Of a stretch of 64,000 nucleotides of DNA, positions 17,401 through 25,841 are shown piece by piece. Numbering within the stretch: position 1 is the stretch's first letter; each line of letters opens with the position of its first letter. The position numbers and the translations under genes were made by a program. Origin of the DNA: Mesorhizobium loti (GTDB taxonomy: Bacteria; Pseudomonadota; Alphaproteobacteria; Rhizobiales; Rhizobiaceae); NCBI RefSeq assembly GCF_003148495.1, contig NZ_QGGH01000010.1, forward strand, positions 1-64,000, read 5' to 3'. The notes beneath the pieces are model-generated. The model searched no databases, was not told the DNA's origin, and saw only the letters and a program-made list of their open reading frames with translations.

Positions 17401-18867
17401 TTGGGCGAGCCGATCCGCGATATCGCCATCGACCCGACCGGGTTCGAACAGCATGGCCAGGTTCCGATCTTCCAGCAGCTCTATCGCCGGATCCGCCACC
17501 AGATCACGGCCGGCGTGCTGAGAAGCGGCGCGCGCCTGCCTTCCACACGGGCGTTGGCTGCCGATCTCGGCCTGTCGCGCACCACTACCATCGCCGCCTT
17601 CGAGCAGTTGGAGACGGAGGGCTATATCGAGACCCGCAAGGGTGCGCGCGCCAGGGTGCTGCCGCTGCCTTCCGCCGGTGGCGGACGCGACGCCGAACCG
17701 TTGCCACGGCTTCAGGACAGCCTTTCGCGGCGCGGCCAGGCGCTGGTGACCTTGCGCCATGAAACCGGTTTTCCAGGCAGCCATTTCCTGCAGCCCGGCC
17801 TGCCCGACGCCGGTTCATTTCCCTTCACCATCTGGCGTCGCCTGTTGTCGAAGCATATGCGCCACACCGCTGGCGAAACCTTCGGCTACCATAGCTATGG
17901 CGGCCATCAGGGCCTGCGCGAGGTGATCGCCCAATACATGCAATCATCGCGCGGCGTGAAATGCCAGCCGGACCAGATCATGGTGACCGGCGGCGCGCAG
18001 AGCGCTTTCACGCTGCTGGCGCATCTGCTGATCGATGCCGGCGATCCTGTCATGATCGAGGAGCCGGGCTATACCGGTGCGCACGGCGCCTTCGGCGCGG
18101 CGGGCGCGCGCATCGCGCCGCTTGATGTGAATGGACGCAACTGGAACCTCAACACGATCACGGCGATACGGCCGAAGCTGATCTACCTAACCCCGTCCTG
18201 CCAGTTCCCACTCGGCTCGACCATGCGTATCGAACAGCGTTTGCGGTTGCTGCAGCTCGCCGCTGAAACCGGCGCCTGGGTGATCGAGGATGATTTCGAC
18301 AGCGAGTTCCGCTTCAGCGGCAACCGCGTGCCCACGTTGCAGTCGCAGGATGCCGACCATCGCACCATCTATGTCGGCTCGTTCGCCAAGACGATGCTAC
18401 CGGACCTGAGGCTGGGCTTCATCATCTTTCCCGGCGAAGTGGTGCGGCCGGTGCGCAAGGCGAACTTCCTGATGGGTACGGCGGCCCCGCTGGCCACTCA
18501 GGCTGCCCTTGCCGACTTCATCCGCAACGGCGACTTCGCCCGCCACACCAGGCGCATGAAGCGCCTGTACGCGACCAGGCGGGCGCTCTTGTCCGGACAT
18601 GCACAAGCGCTGTTTGGCGACATGATGGAACAGCTCGACGAAGGCAATGGCCTGCAGACGACGTGGCGTTTTCGCACTCCGGTCGACGATGTCGCCATCG
18701 TCGAAAACGCGCTCGAGGCCGGCGTCAATGTCACGCCCCTGTCAGCGCATTATATCCACGGCGCCCCAGAGCACGGGCTGATGATCGGTTATGCGGCGAC
18801 CGAAGACAAACGGATCCCGCGCGCCTTGCACAAGCTCAACCAGGTGATCCGCAGCCATCTGGGGTGA
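17401..18867 (+). CDS. MocR/GabR-type transcriptional regulator (GntR domain fused to class I aminotransferase)
   Basis: The 488-residue protein has an N-terminal GntR winged helix (PIFQQLYRRIRHQI to RTTTIAAFEQLETEGYI, about residues 22-77) joined to an aminotransferase-like effector domain. The PLP lysine lies in VGSFAKTMLPDLRLGF, so PLP binding should be intact. Translation probably starts at a TTG with GAGGA eight bases before it; no better ATG fits. It is divergent from the class III aminotransferase gene with a 100-bp gap and is expected to activate that gene and repress itself, as GabR does. It ends 14 bp from the convergent dimethylformamidase-like gene. Confidence 0.85.
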   Translation: MGEPIRDIAIDPTGFEQHGQVPIFQQLYRRIRHQITAGVLRSGARLPSTRALAADLGLSRTTTIAAFEQLETEGYIETRKGARARVLPLPSAGGGRDAEPLPRLQDSLSRRGQALVTLRHETGFPGSHFLQPGLPDAGSFPFTIWRRLLSKHMRHTAGETFGYHSYGGHQGLREVIAQYMQSSRGVKCQPDQIMVTGGAQSAFTLLAHLLIDAGDPVMIEEPGYTGAHGAFGAAGARIAPLDVNGRNWNLNTITAIRPKLIYLTPSCQFPLGSTMRIEQRLRLLQLAAETGAWVIEDDFDSEFRFSGNRVPTLQSQDADHRTIYVGSFAKTMLPDLRLGFIIFPGEVVRPVRKANFLMGTAAPLATQAALADFIRNGDFARHTRRMKRLYATRRALLSGHAQALFGDMMEQLDEGNGLQTTWRFRTPVDDVAIVENALEAGVNVTPLSAHYIHGAPEHGLMIGYAATEDKRIPRALHKLNQVIRSHLG

Positions 18868-18881
18868 GGCGAACGACTCGC

Positions 18882-21014
18882 CTAGCGCAGCATCCGCTTC
18901 AGCACATTCCGCGTCAGCGTCGAGACGGTGTTATCGTAGCCATTGTGCGAGAGTGCGCTGAACCACTGCATCGAACCGACCGAGAAGACGAGGCCTCCTG
19001 CGGCGGTGTCGAAACAGACGATATCGGACCGCACCTGCGGATCGCCGGCGAGCATCGAGGCTTCGTTCACCTGGCGGCGCTCGTCGATGACCAGCTGGTA
19101 GTCGGTCGAAAACCCGGTTGCCGTCGCCAGCACCAGCGCGTGCGCCGGCGTGCCGAGCGTGGCGTCGGCGCGATCCACCTCGTCGCCGGCGGCACCGATG
19201 CCAAGCCCCAACGTCTCGAAATCGCCGATCGCCTCGCCCTCGCCGATGCCGGAAAGCAGTTCCGCCGCCAGCGGATGGCTACGGCCGGCAACCTGCTGAT
19301 AGGGACGCGGCAGGCCGCAATCGTCGCGCGAAGTCCACCCTTGCGCGGTGAAGCCGACACCGACCAGGCGCTGCGGCGCGCGGCCGCGAAACCGCCACAG
19401 ACCGCCAGGCTCACCGGTCAGCGCGTGATGGCCTTCGCCGGGATCGGATGACCATGGCCGGGTTCCGTTGGGACGACGCACCTCGATCATGCCGCCATCC
19501 TCGGCCAGGGAAGTAACGCTGTAGAAACCGTTGCCGCCGAGATAAGCGAGGCTGCCGCCGGCGTTGAGATAGGCTTCCAGCGCATCGAGCATCTGCCCGG
19601 AGACATATTCCGGATGCGAGCCAGTCATCACCGCCTTGTAGCGCGACAGCAGCGCAGCACCTTCGCGGTGCAATTCGTGGTCGGTGATGATGTCGACCGG
19701 CTGGCCGGTCGCGCTCAACCAGTCTACCGCATAGAGATCGGCGCACAGATGACGGCCGAAATGCTCGCCGGTCACCGACTTCAGCAGGCCGCGTCCGGGC
19801 CGGAAAGTCTTGATCGGGTGGTGCTGCGAGGCTAGCGGCACCCCTGCCCCGTCGACATAGTGGTCGTAGAGGCAGTTCAGCCCGTATTCGCCCCACATCT
19901 CATTGCCATAAGCGAGATAGGTGAAGGTCGGCACCAGCAGCGCCAGCGGCGCCGTTGCGACCCCCTTCGGCGGGCAGACGAGAAATGGCAGGTCGTCGGT
20001 CTCGTCGCCGGCCGTCAGCCGGGCCGAATAGACGCCGCTCGGCAGATCGTCCGGCACGGTGAAGGCAAAGCTCGGCCGCCAGCCGGCATCCGACAGACTG
20101 TCCTCGTGGAAATGGATCGCCGAGTAGCCGCGCGGATCGATTCTTGGGTCATCCGTCTCGCCGGTCCAGTGCGGTCCGGTCATGGCGCGCACCGGCGACT
20201 GGTGCATGGTGCCGTCCAACCCCAGCCCACCGGCGTCGCGAACGATCGCACTACTGCTGCCGACACTGAAATCCCAGGCTGCGATGCAGGGCTGCGGCAG
20301 GACGCCGAAATTAACGCCCCGCGCCAGGTCGCCAAGTTCGACGTCATCAAGGCATTTCCCGAAGATGCAAGGATCGGCGATCAGCCCGTTGTAAAAGCCG
20401 CCGCGCCGTCCGCCGCGCAGCGACGCCGCAATCAGCAACGGTGCGTCAGACCTTGCGGCGACCGGCAGACGCCCTGCCCCGCCAAAATCGCTCACCACGG
20501 TCAGGTCCCGCGCGGACAAACCGGCCGAGAGCCGGGCCGATCCGGTAGCAGCTTCGTAACGCGCGGCAACCCAGTGCCAGCGCTGCTCCAGTATCGGCGA
20601 CGTCCCTTCGATGCGTACCGCGCCGATGCGCAGGAATAGCTTGCCGGTGTCGGTCAGGCCAAACCCATAGCCAGCATCGCCAGGCCCCTGCTTGGACAGG
20701 ATCATTTGCTCGCCGGCGGCCAGTCGCGCTGGGCGAATCCAGGCGAACAGAGTGAAGTCGCCAGCCAGCCGCAGTTTCGCATGATCGGCAACGATGACGC
20801 AGGAGCCGGGAGAAAGCTCTTGCTCGACACCGGGATACTCGCCATCCACCTTGGCCCCAATGGCAAGTTCGCGGCGGCCTGGCCCGCGCGGATCGGTGTC
20901 GCCATGCAGCAGGCGCACGATCTCGGCCTCGAACAGCGGCGCATCGGTGCTGACCATGAAGGAAAGCGTTTCGCCCGGACGGGCACTGAGGCGATCGGTA
21001 TAGCCAGTCAGCAT
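18882..21014 (-). CDS. N,N-dimethylformamidase large-subunit-like protein with LamG-type domain
   Basis: The 710-residue protein resembles the beta (large) subunit of N,N-dimethylformamidase. A concanavalin/LamG-like segment lies around residues 75-250 (DFTLFAWIRPARL, KLFLRIGAVRIEG, RWHWVAARYE). A C-terminal catalytic-type domain includes TFTYLAYGNEMWGEYG, YDHYVDGAG and SHPEYVSGQMLDALEAYLNAGG. The characterised enzyme holds iron with two Tyr and one Glu; Glu469 in HPEY and nearby tyrosines (366, 369, 383, 386) are the candidates here. No small-subunit gene is adjacent. The ATG at 21014 is preferred; the longer frame upstream is shadow sequence. It is the last gene of the ThDP/HisD operon. The substrate is likely a C-N bonded compound other than DMF. 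Confidence 0.72.
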   Translation of the reverse strand: MLTGYTDRLSARPGETLSFMVSTDAPLFEAEIVRLLHGDTDPRGPGRRELAIGAKVDGEYPGVEQELSPGSCVIVADHAKLRLAGDFTLFAWIRPARLAAGEQMILSKQGPGDAGYGFGLTDTGKLFLRIGAVRIEGTSPILEQRWHWVAARYEAATGSARLSAGLSARDLTVVSDFGGAGRLPVAARSDAPLLIAASLRGGRRGGFYNGLIADPCIFGKCLDDVELGDLARGVNFGVLPQPCIAAWDFSVGSSSAIVRDAGGLGLDGTMHQSPVRAMTGPHWTGETDDPRIDPRGYSAIHFHEDSLSDAGWRPSFAFTVPDDLPSGVYSARLTAGDETDDLPFLVCPPKGVATAPLALLVPTFTYLAYGNEMWGEYGLNCLYDHYVDGAGVPLASQHHPIKTFRPGRGLLKSVTGEHFGRHLCADLYAVDWLSATGQPVDIITDHELHREGAALLSRYKAVMTGSHPEYVSGQMLDALEAYLNAGGSLAYLGGNGFYSVTSLAEDGGMIEVRRPNGTRPWSSDPGEGHHALTGEPGGLWRFRGRAPQRLVGVGFTAQGWTSRDDCGLPRPYQQVAGRSHPLAAELLSGIGEGEAIGDFETLGLGIGAAGDEVDRADATLGTPAHALVLATATGFSTDYQLVIDERRQVNEASMLAGDPQVRSDIVCFDTAAGGLVFSVGSMQWFSALSHNGYDNTVSTLTRNVLKRMLR

Positions 21015-21046
21015 CGTGTTGTTGTCGCTCCCTCGTGCCGCTTCAC

Positions 21047-22351
21047 CTACTCGACAGCGCTGCCGTAGGGAACATTCTTGCCGCCATAGCGCCGCAGCCG
21101 CACATTGGCCTGTTCGGCGTGCCCTACAAATCCTTCCATGATGCAGAGGCGCGAGCAATATTCGCCGACCAGAACCGATGCCTCGTCGGTCAGCACCCGC
21201 TGGTAAGTGCAGGTCTTGAGGAACTTGCCGACCCATAGTCCGCCCGTATAGCGCGCCGCTCGTTTTGTCGGCAGCGTGTGGTTGGTGCCGATCACCTTGT
21301 CGCCATAGGCGACGGTGGTGCGCGCGCCGAGGAACATCGCGCCGTAGTTCTTCATCCTGTCGAGGAAATAGTCCGGGTCGGCGGTCATCACCTGCACATG
21401 TTCGGAGGCGATGCGGTCGGCTTCCGACACCATCTCGTCGAGCGCGTCGCAGACAATGACCTCACCATGGTCTTCCCAGGCCTTGCGGGCGATGGTCGCG
21501 GTCGGCAGGATTTTCAGCAACCGTTCGATCTCGGCAAGCGTGTCTCTGGCGAGCTTTTCCGAATTGGTCACAAGCACGGCAGGGGAATTGACGCCATGCT
21601 CGGCCTGGCCGAGCAGATCGGTGGCGCACAACTCGCCATCGACCGTGTCGTCGGCGATGACGAGTGTCTCCGTCGGGCCGGCGAAAAGATCAATGCCGAC
21701 GCGGCCGAACAGCAGCCGCTTGGCCTCGGCCACATAGGCATTACCGGGGCCGGCCAGCATATCGACCGGCTGAATAGTCTCGGTGCCGAATGCCATCGCC
21801 GCGATCGCCTGCACGCCGCCCAGGCAATAGATCTCATCGGCGCCGGCCAGATGCTGGGCGGCGACGATCAGCGGCGCGATCGCGCCGGCAAAAGGCGGCG
21901 CACAGGTGATGACGCGGTCGCAGCCGGCGACTTTGGCGGTCAGCACCGACATGTGCGCGGAAGCAAGAAGCGGGTACTTGCCGCCCGGCACGTAGCAGCC
22001 GACATTCGCGACCGGTATGTTCCTGTGGCCGAGCACGACACCAGGCAAGGTCTCGACCTCGATATCCCTGAGAGCGTCCTTCTGCGCCTGGGCAAAACCA
22101 CGAACCTGGTCCTGCGCGAATTCAATGTCGGCGCGCTGACGATTGGTAAGGCTGTCGATGCAGCGCCTGATCTCCGCATCGGTCAGCCGGTAGGACTGGC
22201 GATCGAGCCCGTCGAATTTGACCGACAGCGCCCGCACAGCCGCGTCGCCGCCGCGCTCGACCTCTGCCAGCAGGGCTTCGACCGTCCTGGTCACGGCGGC
22301 AGCCTGCGCGGTCTCGCCCTCAACCAGCGCCGACTTCAAATGTCTGATCAT
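21047..22351 (-). CDS. Histidinol-dehydrogenase-family protein, probably a catabolic paralogue
   Basis: The 434-residue protein keeps the HisD zinc and catalytic residues: Gln249 and His252 (GQAEHG), Glu317-His318 (SEHV), Asp351 (YGDKV) and His411 (EGFVGHA). HisD enzymes oxidise a primary alcohol to a carboxylate in two NAD-dependent steps. No other histidine gene is nearby, and paralogues such as HpsN oxidise sulfopropanediol, so a catabolic substrate is inferred. The ATG at 22351 has AGAAGGG upstream. The gene sits between the ThDP-enzyme and dimethylformamidase-like genes in one operon. Confidence 0.82.
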   Translation of the reverse strand: MIRHLKSALVEGETAQAAAVTRTVEALLAEVERGGDAAVRALSVKFDGLDRQSYRLTDAEIRRCIDSLTNRQRADIEFAQDQVRGFAQAQKDALRDIEVETLPGVVLGHRNIPVANVGCYVPGGKYPLLASAHMSVLTAKVAGCDRVITCAPPFAGAIAPLIVAAQHLAGADEIYCLGGVQAIAAMAFGTETIQPVDMLAGPGNAYVAEAKRLLFGRVGIDLFAGPTETLVIADDTVDGELCATDLLGQAEHGVNSPAVLVTNSEKLARDTLAEIERLLKILPTATIARKAWEDHGEVIVCDALDEMVSEADRIASEHVQVMTADPDYFLDRMKNYGAMFLGARTTVAYGDKVIGTNHTLPTKRAARYTGGLWVGKFLKTCTYQRVLTDEASVLVGEYCSRLCIMEGFVGHAEQANVRLRRYGGKNVPYGSAVE

Positions 22352-22461
22352 GGCAAGGGCCCTTCTGGTAGGCAAAGTCCGGCCGTCGCCGCGACAGGCA
22401 TGGCGCTGAATCGGTCAATTTCGGTGGATGAGGGGCGGCTTCGCCGCCCGCTCGTGCTGTC

Positions 22462-24261
22462 TTAAAGATGCTGTTCGAGCGCGCGGCCTTCGGCGTAGGC
22501 CTCCTGCTCCTTGTCGTAATATTCTGGCGACGGGAAATCCCACCAGCCGGTGACGAACGGCCCCGCAGCATCGCGCGAGGTCGTCACCTCGACCAGCGCC
22601 GGGGCGCCGCAGTCGAGTGCTGCCTTGAGCGTCTTTTCCAGATCGGCCGAGTCCTCGACCTTCCAGGATTCCATGCCGAAATTTCTCGCCACCTCGGAGA
22701 TGTTGGCGGTGTAGGGCTCGCCATTGCCCTTGTAGTTGAACTCGCTGGCGACATGGCGACCCATGAACTTGCGCTGGCCGCCACGGATCGACATGTAGCC
22801 GCGGTTGTTCTGCACCAGGAACACCGCCGGTATGCCGTTCATGACCGCGGTGCCCATTTCGGGCAGCGACATCATGAAATCGCCGTCACCGACGACCGCC
22901 ACTACCTGGCGGTCCGGCATGGCGAGCTTGGCACCAAGGGCCGCCGGCACCGCCCAGCCCATCGGCGAGAACGAGCCCGAGGTCAGATGGGTGCGCGGCT
23001 CATAGACCGGGAACGTCTGCTTGACCGCGCCCTGCGTGTTGCCCGAGCCGGCCACAATGATACCGTTGCGATCCATCACCTTGCGCAGCGCGCCGAGCGG
23101 CCGCTGCGAGGTGAAGGGGCTTTCATGCGAGTCGCGGCGCGGCGCCAGCATCGCTTCCCATTCGGCCTTGGCGGCATGGATGTCGGCGAGGTAGCGGTCG
23201 CGGCGGTTCATCACCCTGGCCGATTGCTGGTCGGAGATCGCCGCCAGTATGGCCTCTAGCGTAACCCGGGCGTCGGCGACGATACCGACCTCGGTCGCGT
23301 AGTTCTTGCCGATCTCGTGATGGTCGAGATCGATATGGATCAGCTTGCCCGGAGGGATCGAGATCGAGGCGCCCTTGCGGTAGCTCGATGCCGACCAGTC
23401 GGTGAAGCGGCAGCCGACCGACATGACGACATCGGCGCTGGCAGTGATGGCGTTGCCGCACGAGGTGCCGGTCTGGCCGATCGCACCGATCGACAGCGGA
23501 TGGTCTTCCGAGATCGCGCCCTTGCCGTTCCAGGTCGTCGAGACGGCAGCGCCGATCTTCTCGGCCAGTGCCATCAGCGCCTGGGAAGCATTGGCGCTGA
23601 TGGCGCCGCCGCCGGCGAGGATTACCGGCCGCTCGGCCGACAGCAGCAGTGCAGCCGCCTTCTCGACGGCGATCGGATCGGGATAGGCGACGCCAACCGC
23701 CATGCGTTGCGCCAGCGGGTGGATGGTGACGTCGGCCGCCTCGGTCTGGATATCCATCGGCACTTCGACATGCACCGGACCCGGACGACCCGACAGCATG
23801 GTGTTGAAGGCGCGGTGCATGATGAAGGGCAGTTCGTCGACGCGGCCGGCCTTGTAGGCCCGCTTGGTCACCTGCTCGGTGATGCGCGGAAAGGCATTTT
23901 CCTGCTGGCGCTCGAGCTCCTGCATGACGCCATGGCCCTTCATGTGCGTCGCCGGTCCACCCGAAACGTAGAAGGCAGGAATAGAATCCGTGTAGCAGGT
24001 GGCGAGCCCGATGATGGTGTTGGTAGCGCCAGGCCCGATCGAGGTCGAGCAAGCCATCGGCTTGCCACTGGCGCGGAAATAGCCGTCGGCCATGTGCACG
24101 GCGCTCTGCTCATGCATGACCTGGATGAAGGGGATGTTCGAGCCTTCGGCGAGGAAAGCGTCGAACAGCGACCAGATGCCATGACCGGGCACGCCGGCGA
24201 CATATTCGATCCCATAGTCCTTCAGCGCCCTGGCCACGATCTGGCCGCCCGTCAATCTCAT
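22462..24261 (-). CDS. Thiamine-diphosphate-dependent enzyme (acetolactate synthase-like)
   Basis: The 599-residue protein has the three-domain layout of the AHAS/pyruvate-oxidase superfamily. Glu51 in MHEQSAVHMADGY is the cofactor-activating glutamate, and the ThDP/Mg site reads GDGDFMMSLPEMGTAVMNGIP...NN. An FAD-type central domain cannot be confirmed. It is not a close match to sulfoacetaldehyde acetyltransferase, which begins differently. The likely chemistry is decarboxylation or carboligation of a 2-oxo acid. The ATG at 24261 has GAGAGGGACG upstream. It is the first gene of an operon with HisD-like and dimethylformamidase-like genes and lies opposite the XRE regulator across a 190-bp promoter gap. 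Confidence 0.83.
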   Translation of the reverse strand: MRLTGGQIVARALKDYGIEYVAGVPGHGIWSLFDAFLAEGSNIPFIQVMHEQSAVHMADGYFRASGKPMACSTSIGPGATNTIIGLATCYTDSIPAFYVSGGPATHMKGHGVMQELERQQENAFPRITEQVTKRAYKAGRVDELPFIMHRAFNTMLSGRPGPVHVEVPMDIQTEAADVTIHPLAQRMAVGVAYPDPIAVEKAAALLLSAERPVILAGGGAISANASQALMALAEKIGAAVSTTWNGKGAISEDHPLSIGAIGQTGTSCGNAITASADVVMSVGCRFTDWSASSYRKGASISIPPGKLIHIDLDHHEIGKNYATEVGIVADARVTLEAILAAISDQQSARVMNRRDRYLADIHAAKAEWEAMLAPRRDSHESPFTSQRPLGALRKVMDRNGIIVAGSGNTQGAVKQTFPVYEPRTHLTSGSFSPMGWAVPAALGAKLAMPDRQVVAVVGDGDFMMSLPEMGTAVMNGIPAVFLVQNNRGYMSIRGGQRKFMGRHVASEFNYKGNGEPYTANISEVARNFGMESWKVEDSADLEKTLKAALDCGAPALVEVTTSRDAAGPFVTGWWDFPSPEYYDKEQEAYAEGRALEQHL

Positions 24262-24386
24262 GTGGTTCGTCCCTCTCTTGTTTCTTGCCCGGCAAGGCTC
24301 GCGAACCAGGCGAATTCCTTGCCGTGATGCCGTGCCCAATCAGCATCCGGCAAGCCGTTTCGGCAAGTTCGCAGCGATTTGATTGT

Positions 24387-24425
24387 TGAAGCGACATGAG
24401 GCATTATGTGCGCAAGATTGCTTCA
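24387..24425. promoter_or_regulatory. Nested palindromic operator candidate between ThDP operon and XRE regulator
   Basis: Outer arms TGAAGC (24387-24392) and GCTTCA (24420-24425) and the inner GCA-TTATG-TGC (24401-24411) share one centre at 24406, giving a 39-bp dyad. The 30 bases from 24396 match 24 of 30 in the importer-operon motif at 15865. The site is 126 bp before the ThDP start and 27 bp before the regulator start, as expected for an autoregulated divergent regulator. Confidence 0.7.
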
Positions 24426-24451
24426 GATTCTGACAAGGGTGCACGGCAGGA

Positions 24452-25276
24452 ATGAACCACGACGCCGGCAATATCGCGGATTTCGCCGCCAATCTGCGTT
24501 TTCTGTGCGAACGTCAGGGATCGATCAGCACGGTCTGCCGCAAGATCGCCCTCAACCGGCAGCAATTCAACAAATATCTCTCCGGCCTGCACCTGCCCTC
24601 GCCGCAGAACATGAGCCTGATCGCCAATTTCTTCGGCGTCAGCGTCTCGATCCTGTTCTCGCCGGCCTTCGAATTCAGGACACTCGTCGAAGGCAATTTC
24701 TTCCAGGTGATGGAGAAGCTGCGGGAATCGCCCGAGGTCACGAAATTCATCGAAACGGCCATCATCGGCGCCAAGTCGGACGGCAACGACCTCGTCGGCG
24801 TCTATGACCGCTACCAGTATTCCTCGATCTACAAGGGCTCGATCCTGCGCTCGGCCTACTGCATCTACCGCAACAACGACTTCTACCAGCACTATTACAT
24901 CGAGCGTTTCCCGAGCTACGACGCGCCTGACAAGATCGACTATGTCTTCAAATATTACGGCTTCGTCTTCCCTGTGGCGGGTCGCGTCTTCTCCGTCGAT
25001 TTCGAGCGCACCCAGCGCAACGAGCTGACCTTCGGCGTGTTCGCGCCGGTGCAGCGCAGCTCCAAGAAGTTCATGTTCGGCATCACCAGCGGCATCGCCG
25101 CGACCATGTTCCGCCAGCCCTATTCGACCAAGGTGGCGCTGCATTATCGCGGCCCCGGCCTGATCGGCCGCCAGCAACTGAAAAGCCTGACCGTGCTCAA
25201 CGCGAAGGATCCTTCGATCCCCAAGGAAGCCCTTCAGTTCCTTGGGGACGGCAGCGACATGATCCAGATCATGTAA
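24452..25276 (+). CDS. XRE-type helix-turn-helix transcriptional regulator
   Basis: The 274-residue protein has an N-terminal Cro/CI-type HTH (ISTVCRKIALNRQQFNKYLS then PQNMSLIANFFGV, about residues 25-65) followed by a roughly 200-residue domain of unknown ligand, rich in Tyr and Phe (YKGSILRSAYCIYRNNDFYQHYYIE). The large second domain suggests effector sensing. It is divergent from the ThDP operon and stands beside the nested palindrome shared with the polyamine-type importer operon, making it the probable regulator of both. Ligand and sign of regulation are unknown. Confidence 0.8.
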   Translation: MNHDAGNIADFAANLRFLCERQGSISTVCRKIALNRQQFNKYLSGLHLPSPQNMSLIANFFGVSVSILFSPAFEFRTLVEGNFFQVMEKLRESPEVTKFIETAIIGAKSDGNDLVGVYDRYQYSSIYKGSILRSAYCIYRNNDFYQHYYIERFPSYDAPDKIDYVFKYYGFVFPVAGRVFSVDFERTQRNELTFGVFAPVQRSSKKFMFGITSGIAATMFRQPYSTKVALHYRGPGLIGRQQLKSLTVLNAKDPSIPKEALQFLGDGSDMIQIM

Positions 25277-25841
25277 GCAATTCCTCTCTTTGTCATGGGT
25301 TCTCCCTAGGGCGAGCACAGGGAATAATATCGGCGCTCTACTTCCGCCGAAAGGGCGCTTGCATGGATTTCATAATTCATACAATAACATCAACAGTATC
25401 ATTGTGGGCCATTACGCCTCGTCGTTCCCGATCCCCGGATTTTTGCCGCGCACAAATTCTGGATGTCGAAACGAGCTGATCGCGAGCCAATCAAGCGCCG
25501 TCGCGACTTGGCCCAGGCGCAAGCTGTTGCCGGGCTCACGACCCAGTATCTCAAGCATCTTCCGTGCGAAGCAAGCGAGCTTCGGGCCCTTGCCCGGTCC
25601 GTTTTCGACGACGCCCATCATTTGTTCGCATGACTCGCGTCGACATCGTTCAGCGCTTGTCTGTGACTGCCGATTTTCTCTGGCTCCAAGGACGCGCGTG
25701 CATCGTTGGTCGTGCACTTCCAGACTAGATGGAGTGAGTTCGACCCCATCCATGAGCAGGCGATCTATGGAGCGCCAGAGCCGTATTCGCTTTCAAGGGA
25801 TGAGCAGCAACTTGCCGGTTGTCACTCGATTCGACACTTCA
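25277..25841. other. Intergenic stretch with only small doubtful open frames
   Basis: No recognised gene lies here. A 56-codon plus frame at 25463-25633 (starts MSKRADREPIKRRRDLAQ) overlaps by ATGA a 32-codon frame at 25630-25728; both look somewhat protein-like but lack clear ribosome sites. A 113-codon minus frame covers the same bases and looks like its shadow. The stretch from 25316 to 25420 is AT-richer than its surroundings. A decayed small gene pair is possible. Confidence 0.35.

Noticed and set aside
21047..22351. Histidine-biosynthesis hisD
   Set aside because: No other his genes nearby and the operon partners are catabolic; called a paralogue instead.
22462..24261. Sulfoacetaldehyde acetyltransferase (Xsc), suggested by the aminotransferase/MocR/HisD context of sulfonate pathways
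   Set aside because: The N-terminal sequence lacks the Xsc pattern and no phosphotransacetylase or sulfonate gene is present.
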